A stretch of 64,000 nucleotides of DNA, taken from NCBI GenBank assembly GCA_965215615.1, contig OZ244068.1, positions 868,001 to 932,000 on the forward strand, read 5' to 3'. A program made the translations under genes and the position numbers. The notes below the pieces were generated by a model. The model searched no databases. It was not told the DNA's origin and worked only from the letters and a program-made list of their open reading frames with translations. How positions within the stretch are numbered: position 1 is the stretch's first letter; every line of letters starts with the position of its first letter. Shown here in pieces: positions 24,529 to 32,683 of the stretch. Source of the stretch: CBDATA01 sp965215615 (GTDB taxonomy: Bacteria; Acidobacteriota; Vicinamibacteria; Marinacidobacterales; Marinacidobacteraceae).

Positions 24529-25658
24529 TGAACCGTCGCGCGCCTGCTTTCCTGCTGGCCATTCTCGTATTCGCGACCGGATGGGCCGTGGCCGCTCCGG
24601 ATCCGCCCCGTCGCAACTACTTCGTCTATGTCTGCGCCGAATCGGACGACACCGTGCACCTGCTGCGGTACGGCCCCGGAGGCTTCGACGAGATCGCGGT
24701 GATTCCGGTGGGCGCGTTTCCCACCGAAACCGAAGGCCCGCATGGCATCAACATTTCTCCGGACGGCCGCCACTGGTATCTCTCGATCGCCCACGGGATG
24801 CCTTTCGGGTCGGTGCACAAGTACGAGACCGGAACGAACGAATGGATCGGCGATGCCACTCTGGGGCTCTTTCCGGCCACCATGGACATGTCGCCGAGCA
24901 CCGGACTTCTCTACGTCGTGAATTTCAACCTCCACGGCGACATGGTCCCGAGCACCATCTCGGTGGTGGAGACCGGCACCATGATCGAAGTCGCCACCAT
25001 AGATACCGGCGTGATGCCGCACGGTGCCCGCATGAACGAAAAGGGCGACCGGCTCTATTCGGTGAACATGATGGACGACGTGCTGGTGGAAGTGGATGCC
25101 ATGCGGTTCGAGATCGCCCGCAGTCTCTATCTCGGGACCGACCCGCACGCCGCCCACGCCGCGATGGGGCATGACATGGGCGACATGGACGGAATGGACG
25201 GGATGAGGATGCCGGTGGTCAAGCCCACCTGGGCCACCGCCCCGACCGCCTCCGGAAAGATCTACGTGGCGGGGAACGGGGACAGCGCCATCTACGAGGT
25301 GGATCTCGAGGAGTGGAAGGTTTCCCGGCGCTTCGATGCCGGCTCCGGCGAGAACCCCTACAACGTGGCGGTCACCTCGGACGACGCGGTGCTGGTCGCC
25401 ACCTACAAGTCCGGGAACAAGGTCGGCTTCTGGGATCTCGCTTCCGGCGAGGAGATCGCTGCGCCGGACAGCGGCCGCCGGGTGCCTCACGGGGTGGTGA
25501 TCTCCGATGACGACCGGTACGCGATCGTTTCGGTGGAAGGCGTGGGCGGCGAGCCGGGCACGGTCGAGGTCTATGACATCGAAGCCACCGAACGGGTTGC
25601 GACCGCCGAGATCGGCAAGCAGGCGGGCGGCATCGTGTTCTGGAAGGGTGAGCCGTAG
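24528..25658 (+). CDS. Secreted YVTN-type beta-propeller with Met/His/Asp-rich loop
   Basis: The 376-residue exported protein has a signal peptide (APAFLLAILVFATGWAVAA) and repeats of the YVTN/40-bp propeller type (GPHGINISPDGRHWYLSIAH, GLLYVVNFNLHGDMVPSTISVVETGT, GKIYVAGNGDSAIYEVDLEEW, GGEPGTVEVYDIEA). Between blades, residues of about 205-225 form an unusual loop, HAAHAAMGHDMGDMDGMDGM, rich in Met, His and Asp, as in periplasmic copper-handling proteins. Its ATG shares a base with the stop of paralog A, so the two are co-translated and probably act together. A metal-binding or redox role is inference only. Confidence 0.8.
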   Translation: MNRRAPAFLLAILVFATGWAVAAPDPPRRNYFVYVCAESDDTVHLLRYGPGGFDEIAVIPVGAFPTETEGPHGINISPDGRHWYLSIAHGMPFGSVHKYETGTNEWIGDATLGLFPATMDMSPSTGLLYVVNFNLHGDMVPSTISVVETGTMIEVATIDTGVMPHGARMNEKGDRLYSVNMMDDVLVEVDAMRFEIARSLYLGTDPHAAHAAMGHDMGDMDGMDGMRMPVVKPTWATAPTASGKIYVAGNGDSAIYEVDLEEWKVSRRFDAGSGENPYNVAVTSDDAVLVATYKSGNKVGFWDLASGEEIAAPDSGRRVPHGVVISDDDRYAIVSVEGVGGEPGTVEVYDIEATERVATAEIGKQAGGIVFWKGEP

Positions 25659-25675
25659 GCTCGGGAGAAGGTCTC

Positions 25676-27712
25676 ATGCCGCTGAAGCACCTGCTCGCGT
25701 TCGGCCTCGCACTGCTGCCCGCGTTCGCCCTGGCCCAGGAAGAAGCAGCGGCGGAAGGGCCCGAGCCCGCGGAACTGATCGTCACCCCGGCCGAGGTCGA
25801 ACTCGAGGTCGGCGGGTCGCTGACTCTCGAAGCCGAAGTCCGGGACGGCGAGGGCAACCCGTTTCCCCGAACGGTGGTGTTCTATTCGCGTCGCCGTCGC
25901 TCGGTCGGGGTGAACCCGGCGGGAGTGGTGGAGGCCTACCGGCCCGGAGAACACATCGTGGTCGCCATGGTTCCGAAGGATCCGGAAGACAACCACCGTC
26001 GGGCCGAACCGGCGGTCACCGTGGAGATCCCGGTCACCATTCCGAATCCCCCGGTGGCTTCGGTCGAAGTCGCCAACCTGCCGGACCATCTCTACGCCGG
26101 AACCCAGGTCGGCCTCGGTTCCGTGGTCACCGACATCTCGGGAGCTACCCGGCTGGATGTCGAGGTGAGCTGGAGCGTGGCCGATCCGGAGGTCGCGAGC
26201 GTGGACGAACTCGGCGTGCTGACCCTGAAGAGCGCCGGGCGGACCACCCTGACGCTGTCCGCCGAGGAGGCATCGAGCGTTCATGAGATCGAATCGCTCC
26301 GGAATCCGGTCGTTTCCATCGAGCTCCACGGCGCGCCGGCCGGGCCGGTACGGACCGGGGACGTGGTGTTCTTCGAGGCCCGGGTCCAGGATGCCGCCGG
26401 CGAACCGGTGCCGGACTATCCGGTGCTGTTCGCCACGTTCGGGACTCCGGCGGACGGCATCGTGGCACCCGGCGCCATCGGCCAGGTGGATGAAGCGGGT
26501 GCCTTCGTGGCCGAGCGATCAGGAACCCATACGGTGATCGTGGACGGGTTCACCGATTCCGCGAGTGCAACCGTCGTCACCGTCTCCCGGGACGTCCGCA
26601 AGGATGTCGAAGTCGTGGGTCGGGGGCCGGTTCGCGACCGTCGCACTTCGGATCTTTGGGTCTGGGAGGGCGCGGACGGCCGGGACTACGCGGTGACCGG
26701 CACCCACAGCGCCGACGGCCACGCCTATTTCTGGGATGTCACCGACCCCGCGGCGATCAGCCTCATCGACACGGTGCGGGTGGATGCCCGGACGGTCAAC
26801 GATGTGAAGGTCTCGGAAGATGGCCGGTTCTGCGTGATCAGCCGGGAGGGAGCCTCGGACCGGAAGAACGGCCTCGTGATTCTCGATGTCAGCGACATCC
26901 GGAACGGAATCGAGGTGATCGCCCGCTACGACGACCAGTTGACCGGCGGTGTCCACAACGTGTTCATCGCCGAGCAGCACATCTACGCGCTCTCGGCAGG
27001 ACGGCGTTACGACATCCTGAACGCCGAAGACCCGACCAATCCGTACCGGGTGGGGCGTTTCGAGCTCGACACTCCCGGCCACAGCATCCACGACGTGTGG
27101 GTCCACGAGGGCATCGCCTACAGCTCGAACTGGCAGGACGGCGTGGTCGCGGTGGATGTGGGGGGCGGCGGCATGGGCGGCGCTCCGAACAACCCGGTCA
27201 TGCTCGGGAAGACACCGTATCCGAGCGGCTGGAGCCACGCGGCGTATCCGTACCGGAGCCAGTCCACCGGCAAGTTCCTGGTGATCGGCGGCGACGAGGC
27301 GTTTCCCTACCAGTTGATCGAAGGCCCTCGCGCCCCGCGTCGGGCAGCCGGCTGGATCCACATCTTCGAGTGGGAGAACTGGGATGAGCCGCGCGAAGTG
27401 GCCCGCTACCAGGTTCCCGAGGCAGGGACCCACAACCTGTGGGTGGAGGACGATGTCCTCTATATCGCCTATTACAACGGCGGCCTCCGGGTGGTGGACA
27501 TCTCGGGCGAACTGCGCGGTGACCTCTACCGACAGGGCCGCGAGATCGCGATGTTCCGGCCGTTCGACCCCGAGACCGTCAAGCCGAACACCCCGTTCGT
27601 CTGGGGCCCCCAGCCCTACAAGGGCCACATCTTCCTCGCTGACAACAGCTCCGGCCTCTGGGCGGTCAAGCTGGTGGAAGCCGAACCCCGGAACCTGGGC
27701 GAACCCTGGTAA
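25676..27712 (+). CDS. Secreted Big-domain / LVIVD-type beta-propeller protein, paralog B
   Basis: This protein of 678 residues has the same architecture as the gene at 22480: signal peptide (LLAFGLALLPAFALAQ), an acidic EEAAAEGPEP stretch, Ig-like Big domains (LIVTPAEVELEVGGSLTLEAEVRDGEGNP onward), then the propeller from VVGRGPVRDRRTSDLWVWEG to the C-terminus GLWAVKLVEAEPRNLGEPW. The ATG has GGGAGAAGG at good spacing. It follows the YVTN gene by 17 bp, so A, YVTN and B are one operon. The propeller shares long identical stretches with paralogs C and D. Confidence 0.83.
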   Translation: MPLKHLLAFGLALLPAFALAQEEAAAEGPEPAELIVTPAEVELEVGGSLTLEAEVRDGEGNPFPRTVVFYSRRRRSVGVNPAGVVEAYRPGEHIVVAMVPKDPEDNHRRAEPAVTVEIPVTIPNPPVASVEVANLPDHLYAGTQVGLGSVVTDISGATRLDVEVSWSVADPEVASVDELGVLTLKSAGRTTLTLSAEEASSVHEIESLRNPVVSIELHGAPAGPVRTGDVVFFEARVQDAAGEPVPDYPVLFATFGTPADGIVAPGAIGQVDEAGAFVAERSGTHTVIVDGFTDSASATVVTVSRDVRKDVEVVGRGPVRDRRTSDLWVWEGADGRDYAVTGTHSADGHAYFWDVTDPAAISLIDTVRVDARTVNDVKVSEDGRFCVISREGASDRKNGLVILDVSDIRNGIEVIARYDDQLTGGVHNVFIAEQHIYALSAGRRYDILNAEDPTNPYRVGRFELDTPGHSIHDVWVHEGIAYSSNWQDGVVAVDVGGGGMGGAPNNPVMLGKTPYPSGWSHAAYPYRSQSTGKFLVIGGDEAFPYQLIEGPRAPRRAAGWIHIFEWENWDEPREVARYQVPEAGTHNLWVEDDVLYIAYYNGGLRVVDISGELRGDLYRQGREIAMFRPFDPETVKPNTPFVWGPQPYKGHIFLADNSSGLWAVKLVEAEPRNLGEPW

Positions 27713-27764
27713 CGGCGAGAGGGCAGCGAAGAATTCGTTGCCACGATCAGGAGGCAGGAGTCGA

Positions 27765-28619
27765 ATGACCACCGATGCCATGACCGATGTTGCCGCCCTT
27801 CAGATGCTCGGTCCGAGGGAGCGACAAGAAGATGCTGCCCTTCACGTCCGGCACGGTTCGGGACGGTTGCTCGTCGTTGCCGACGGCATGGGTGGCGAGC
27901 CGGCGGGTGATGTCGCGTCGCGATCCGCCGTCCTGGGATTCGAGAAGGGGTTCGGCGTGCCGTCCGAGGAACCCGAGGACAACATGCGGTGGGCGAGCCG
28001 GTTCATGGATGGCCTCCGTGGCGCGATGGATGCGATGACCGATGCGCTCGCGAGAGGAGAGGGAAAAAACGGAATGGCGACCACTCTGGCAGCCGTCTGG
28101 GTGGACCCGAATGGAATTCGCTGGCTGAACGTGGGGGACAGCAGCATCTGGGTGGGAGACGGGTTTCAGAGCATTCCTCCGAAACGCCTGAACCGCCTGC
28201 AGGGGAAGGGCCACGCGGTGGATTCCGCTCTGATCGTGAGTACCGAGCCGTTTCGCGCCCGATCGCTCGCGGCTGATTTTTGCCTTGCCCAGATCGAAAT
28301 GTACCCGGCCGCCAGCCGGGTGGGCCGTGGCGATCTGATCGTGGTGGCGACCGACGGGCTGGACGTGCTCGAACGCCCCGGTGGCTGGCTCGATCGCGAA
28401 CTCCGACAGATGCCGAAAGAATGGACCGAGGCCTTTCAATCCCTGAATCCGGCGGATTTCCTCGCGCGCGTCAAGTCGGCTCTCGAAGAGGGCACCGCAA
28501 GCGACAACACCACGGCCATCGCGCTCCGGAAGCCCGCGGACCGCCGCTACGGGGCCCCCGATTATGTCCCGGTTTCGGGCGCGCCCGATCGGGAACTTCT
28601 GACCGGGGATTCCCCGTGA
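27765..28619 (+). CDS. PP2C-type serine/threonine protein phosphatase
   Basis: This 284-residue cytoplasmic protein has the PP2C metal-site motifs in order: RERQEDA (first Asp), LVVADGMGGEPAGDVAS, TTLAAVWVDPNGIRWLNVGDSSIWV, LIVVATDGLDVL and GTASDNTTAIAL. PP2Cs dephosphorylate Ser/Thr residues and need two Mg/Mn ions. The ATG at 27765 has CAGGAGGCAGGAG upstream. No cognate kinase is found in the window. The gene lies 52 bp downstream of paralog B and 57 bp upstream of paralog C, an odd place for a signalling enzyme among secreted proteins. The C-terminal 30 residues (ADRRYGAPDYVPVSGAPDR) look disordered. Confidence 0.85.
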   Translation: MTTDAMTDVAALQMLGPRERQEDAALHVRHGSGRLLVVADGMGGEPAGDVASRSAVLGFEKGFGVPSEEPEDNMRWASRFMDGLRGAMDAMTDALARGEGKNGMATTLAAVWVDPNGIRWLNVGDSSIWVGDGFQSIPPKRLNRLQGKGHAVDSALIVSTEPFRARSLAADFCLAQIEMYPAASRVGRGDLIVVATDGLDVLERPGGWLDRELRQMPKEWTEAFQSLNPADFLARVKSALEEGTASDNTTAIALRKPADRRYGAPDYVPVSGAPDRELLTGDSP

Positions 28620-28676
28620 TCTCTTCGCCCTGTCTCATTCGTTCCATTCCGGGTCATGAGAGACCCTCGCTGCACC

Positions 28677-30731
28677 ATGACACGAACCCATAGCCTTCTC
28701 CCACCGGTCGCGGCCGCCGCGCTGCTCATTCTCGCCTTCCCGGCGTTCGCGCAGGAGGAAGAAACCGAAGCCGGCCCGCCGGTGCCCACCGAGCTCATCG
28801 TCACCCCGTCCGAAATCGAACTCGAAGTCGGCGATTCGCTGACCCTCGAGGCCGAGGTCCGGGACGGCGATGGCAACGTGATGGAGCACTCGGTGGTGTT
28901 CTATTCGCGCCGTCGCCGTTCGGTGGGTGTGAATCCGGCCGGAGTTGTCGAGGCGTACCGTCCGGGCGAGCACATCATCGTCGCGATGGCACCGAAAGAC
29001 CCGGAGGACACCGACCGGCGCGCCGAGCCGGCCGTCGTCGTGGAGATTCCGGTCACCATTCCGAACCCGCCGGTGGCGGAAGTGGGGGTGGCGGACCTTC
29101 CCGGAAGGCTCTACGCCGGGACGGAAGTGGGCCTCCGGCCGGTGGTCACCGACACCTCGGGTGCGAAGCGGATCGACACCGAGGTTCGCTGGAGCGTTGC
29201 CGACGCTTCGGTAGCGACCGTGGACGCGCTCGGCGTGCTTTCTCTCGAGGGGCCGGGAAGGACGACGCTGATGGTCGGCTCGGAAGCGGTGGAAACCGAG
29301 GTTCCGCTCACCGTGATGGCGAACCCGGCGGCTTCGATCACGCTCGAAGCGAGCGAAACGGGGTCGGCCCGCACCGGGGACGTGGTGTTCTTCACCGCGA
29401 CGGTGTCCGATGCCGCCGGGAATCCGGTCCCCGAATATCCGGTGCAGTTCGCGACGGTCGGCATCCCGGCCGAGGACATCATTGCTCCGGGGGCGATCGG
29501 GCAGGTGGAACAGGATGGCTCCTTCGTCGCGGAACGGTCGGGAGTCCACACCGTGATCGCCGACGGGTTCACCACTTCGACCCGTGCCACCATCGAGGTC
29601 GGCCCCCGGAACGTCGGCAAGGGCGTGGAAGTCGTGGGGCGGGGCCCGGTCCGCGACCGACGCACCTCCGATCTCTGGGTCTGGGAAGGCGTGGACGGCC
29701 GGGACTACGCGGTGACCGGCACCCACAGCGCCGACGGCCACGCCTACTTCTGGGACGTGACCAACCCGTCCTCGATCGCGCTCATCGACACGGTTCGGGT
29801 GGATGCCCGGACGGTGAACGACGTGAAGGTTTCGGAGGATGGCCGGTTCTGCGTGATCAGTCGGGAAGGGGCCTCGAACCGCCGGAACGGCCTCGTGATC
29901 CTCGACGTGAGCGATCCCCTGAACGGCGTTTCGGTGATCGCCCGCTACGACGATCAGTTGACCGGCGGAGTCCACAACGTGTTCATCGCCGAGGAGCACA
30001 TCTACGCACTCTCGGCGGGCCGGCGCTACGACATCCTGAACGCCGAAGACCCGGCCAATCCGTACCGGGTGGGGCGTTTCGAGCTCGACACTCCCGGCCG
30101 CAGCATCCACGACGTGTGGGTCCACGAGGGCATCGCCTACAGCTCGAACTGGCAGGACGGCGTGGTGGCGGTGGATGTCGGTGGGGGCGGCATGGGCGGC
30201 GCTCCGAACAACCCGGTGATGCTCGGGAGCGCGACGTATCCGAGCGGCTGGAACCACGCGGCCTACCCGTACCGGAGCCAGTCCACCGGCAAGTTCCTGA
30301 TGATCGGCGGCGACGAGGCGTTCCCGTACCAGACGATGGAAGCGCCCAGCACGCCGGGGCGGGCCGCTGGCTGGATCCACTTCTACGAGTGGGAGGACTG
30401 GGATGAGCCGCGCGAGGTGGCGCGCTACCAGGTTCCGGAGGCCGGGACCCACAACCTGTGGGTGGAGGACGACATCCTCTACATCGCCTATTACAACGCC
30501 GGGCTTCGGGTGGTGGACATCTCGGGCGAGCTGCGCGGTGATCTCTACCGGCAGGGGCGCGAGATCGCCCACTTCCTTCCCCAGGATCCCGAAGGTCACG
30601 TGCCGAACGCCCCGATGACCTGGGGGCCGCAGCCCTACAAGGGAAACATCTTCCTGAGCGACATGAATTCCGGCCTCTGGGCCGTGAAGCTCGTGGACGA
30701 GGAGCCGGTCTTCCTCGGCGAACCGCAGTAA
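28677..30731 (+). CDS. Secreted Big-domain / LVIVD-type beta-propeller protein, paralog C
   Basis: This third copy of the Big/propeller architecture has 684 residues from the ATG at 28677; an alternative ATG at 28656 would add MRDPRCT. I prefer 28677 because it gives a cleaner signal peptide (MTRTHSLLPPVAAAALLILAFPAFAQ). The mature part has EEETEAGPP, three Ig-like domains and the propeller from VVGRGPVRDRRTSDLWVWEG. Positions 28992-29362 and 29781-30334 are almost identical in DNA to paralog D, while the stretches between are clearly diverged, including codon changes. It ends 63 bp before the ATPase gene at 30794. Confidence 0.83.
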   Translation: MTRTHSLLPPVAAAALLILAFPAFAQEEETEAGPPVPTELIVTPSEIELEVGDSLTLEAEVRDGDGNVMEHSVVFYSRRRRSVGVNPAGVVEAYRPGEHIIVAMAPKDPEDTDRRAEPAVVVEIPVTIPNPPVAEVGVADLPGRLYAGTEVGLRPVVTDTSGAKRIDTEVRWSVADASVATVDALGVLSLEGPGRTTLMVGSEAVETEVPLTVMANPAASITLEASETGSARTGDVVFFTATVSDAAGNPVPEYPVQFATVGIPAEDIIAPGAIGQVEQDGSFVAERSGVHTVIADGFTTSTRATIEVGPRNVGKGVEVVGRGPVRDRRTSDLWVWEGVDGRDYAVTGTHSADGHAYFWDVTNPSSIALIDTVRVDARTVNDVKVSEDGRFCVISREGASNRRNGLVILDVSDPLNGVSVIARYDDQLTGGVHNVFIAEEHIYALSAGRRYDILNAEDPANPYRVGRFELDTPGRSIHDVWVHEGIAYSSNWQDGVVAVDVGGGGMGGAPNNPVMLGSATYPSGWNHAAYPYRSQSTGKFLMIGGDEAFPYQTMEAPSTPGRAAGWIHFYEWEDWDEPREVARYQVPEAGTHNLWVEDDILYIAYYNAGLRVVDISGELRGDLYRQGREIAHFLPQDPEGHVPNAPMTWGPQPYKGNIFLSDMNSGLWAVKLVDEEPVFLGEPQ

Positions 30732-30793
30732 CCGCCGGGAACACGGGAAAGCCGGGTGCGCGGTCTTGTCTATCGCGACGATCTCATCGTGCG

Positions 30794-32011
30794 ATGCATT
30801 CGCACCGCTTCGCCGAGGCCCCGGTGAGAACGATTCGTGAAATCCGGCTCGACGGTTTCCTGTCGTTTGCGCCGGGCACCGCAGCTCTGGAACTCCAGCC
30901 GCTCAATCTGCTGATCGGGCCGAACGGGTCGGGGAAGTCGAATCTGATCGAGGCGTTCGAACTCCTCCGCGCAACGCCCACCGACCTCGCGGCGGTCATC
31001 CGGGATGGTGGCGGACCGCAGGAATGGATATGGAAGGGCCAACCCCGAGCCGGATCCGCCATGATCGAACTGGAGCTCTCCGAGGAGAATCCGGCTTGCC
31101 GTCCGCTGCGCTACCGGTTGGAGTTCTCGACCGTCCAGAATCGTGTCGAAGTAATCGATGAGGCTATCGAGAATCGGCGCGCAGCGCCGGGCGAAAGTGA
31201 TGTCTTCTTTTACTACCGCTTCCAGCGTGGTGACCCGGTCATCAACGTCCGCACGACGACTGCCGGACAGGGTGCCAGGGAGCGCGGGTTGCGGCGTGAG
31301 GATTTCCGGACGAGTCAGTCGGTGCTTGCGCAGCGCAAGGATCCGGATACCTACCCGGAAGTCACCTGGGTCGGCGAGACCTTTGGTGGGTTTCAACTGT
31401 TCCGGGATTGGACATTCGGCCGGTTCGCCGGGCTTCGAGCCCCGCAACCCGCCGATCATCCCGGAGAGGCGCTGCTTCCCGATGCCAGCAACCTCGCGCT
31501 CATCCTGAACGAGATCGAACACCGGGACGGCCATCGTTTCAACGGGGCCTTACGGCGCTTCTTTCCGCGCTTCCGGCGGATGTCCACCCGAGTCTTCGGC
31601 GGCACGGTCCAGTTCTACCTCCACGAGTCGGACTTCGACTTGCCGATCCCGGCGACCCGGCTCTCCGACGGAACGATCCGGTTCATTGCCATGCTGGCCC
31701 TTCTGCTGTCGCCGACCCCCGCCCCGTTCGTGTGCATCGAGGAACCAGAGCTCGGACTCCATCCCGATGCGGTGATCCAGATGGGAGAACTGCTCCTCGA
31801 AGCCTCGGCCCGCATGCAACTCCTCGTGACAACCCATTCAGAAGCGCTGGTCTCGGCTCTGTCTGACTGTCCGGATGCCGTCATCGCCTGCGAGCGGCCC
31901 GGTCCGGCCACGACACTGCACCGCCTCGACCCCGAGTCCATCAAGCCGTGGCTGGAGGAGGGCCGGCTGGGTGATCTTTGGGGTGCGGGGGTTCTCGGTG
32001 CCAATCCGTGA
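30794..32011 (+). CDS. SMC/OLD-like AAA ATPase (AAA_21 type), candidate defence ATPase
   Basis: This 405-residue ABC-class ATPase has Walker A GPNGSGKS at 42-49, an ABC signature-like LSDGT at 290-294, Walker B with acidic dyad FVCIEEPELGLHP at 312-324 and an H-loop in TTHSE at 346-350. This is the compact RecF/OLD-type head without a long coiled coil. The stop overlaps the start of a DUF4276 gene (GTGA). ATPase plus TOPRIM-like partner is the layout of several anti-phage systems, such as PARIS (AriA/AriB) and OLD/Gabija-like pairs. The function here is inference. It ends an uninterrupted plus-strand run of genes from 22480. Confidence 0.83.
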   Translation: MHSHRFAEAPVRTIREIRLDGFLSFAPGTAALELQPLNLLIGPNGSGKSNLIEAFELLRATPTDLAAVIRDGGGPQEWIWKGQPRAGSAMIELELSEENPACRPLRYRLEFSTVQNRVEVIDEAIENRRAAPGESDVFFYYRFQRGDPVINVRTTTAGQGARERGLRREDFRTSQSVLAQRKDPDTYPEVTWVGETFGGFQLFRDWTFGRFAGLRAPQPADHPGEALLPDASNLALILNEIEHRDGHRFNGALRRFFPRFRRMSTRVFGGTVQFYLHESDFDLPIPATRLSDGTIRFIAMLALLLSPTPAPFVCIEEPELGLHPDAVIQMGELLLEASARMQLLVTTHSEALVSALSDCPDAVIACERPGPATTLHRLDPESIKPWLEEGRLGDLWGAGVLGANP

Positions 32012-32622
32012 CGGGGATCACGATCTATCTCGAAGGCGGAGGCGACTCACCCGGAACGAAGCGCAGCCTTCGCCTGGGCATGGACCAATTCCTCAGCGCA
32101 CTCAAGGACGCAGCGCGCGAAAAGCGGATGCGTTGGAAGTTGATCGCGTGTGGAAGCCGCCAGCAGGCCTTCCGACACTGGAGCAGGGCTTCGGAGAGCG
32201 TGGGGTATCCGATTCGTGTTCTTCTCGTGGATGCGGAGGATCCGGTGCACGGCACATCCGTCGCGCACCTGGCCCGACGAGATGGCTGGCAGGTGGATGA
32301 TGCGGATGAGGTGCGTGTCCACTTGATGATTCAGAGGATGGAGACCTGGATCGTTGCCGATCCGGATGCTCTTCGAAGCTACTACGGAAAGTCCTTCGTT
32401 CGAGCCGCGATTCCGGACGCGACGGATCCGGAGACCGTGGAGAAGCGAAGGATCGCGACGGCCCTGCGCAGATCCACGGAACGGACACAAAAGGGTGCCT
32501 ACCACAAGACGAAACACGCGCCCGATCTGTTGAAGATGATGAATCCCGAGCGTGTTCGAGAGCGCTGCCCGGCGTGTGACCGCTTCTTCCGGGTCGTCAG
32601 CGAACTCATCAGTCTGGCCTGA
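32008..32622 (+). CDS. DUF4276 family protein, TOPRIM-like partner of the upstream ATPase
   Basis: The 204-residue protein starts at a GTG overlapping the ATPase stop. TOPRIM-like elements are visible: ITIYLEGGGDSPGTKRSLR with Glu9, then a buried strand RVLLVDAEDP with Asp75 and Glu77, followed by HLMIQRMETWIVADPDALR, which is typical of DUF4276. TOPRIM nucleases use such a Glu plus acidic DxD-like pattern to bind metal. In the PARIS system, the ATPase holds a TOPRIM effector that is released on infection; the resemblance here is in layout only. A C-terminal CPACDRFFR pair of cysteines may be structural. Confidence 0.75.
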   Translation: MTGITIYLEGGGDSPGTKRSLRLGMDQFLSALKDAAREKRMRWKLIACGSRQQAFRHWSRASESVGYPIRVLLVDAEDPVHGTSVAHLARRDGWQVDDADEVRVHLMIQRMETWIVADPDALRSYYGKSFVRAAIPDATDPETVEKRRIATALRRSTERTQKGAYHKTKHAPDLLKMMNPERVRERCPACDRFFRVVSELISLA

Positions 32623-32683
32623 ACGAGGGCCGGCCCTCATACGCGGAGCGTCTCTGCCGAGGCGCGGGCCGTGGATGCGCAGG

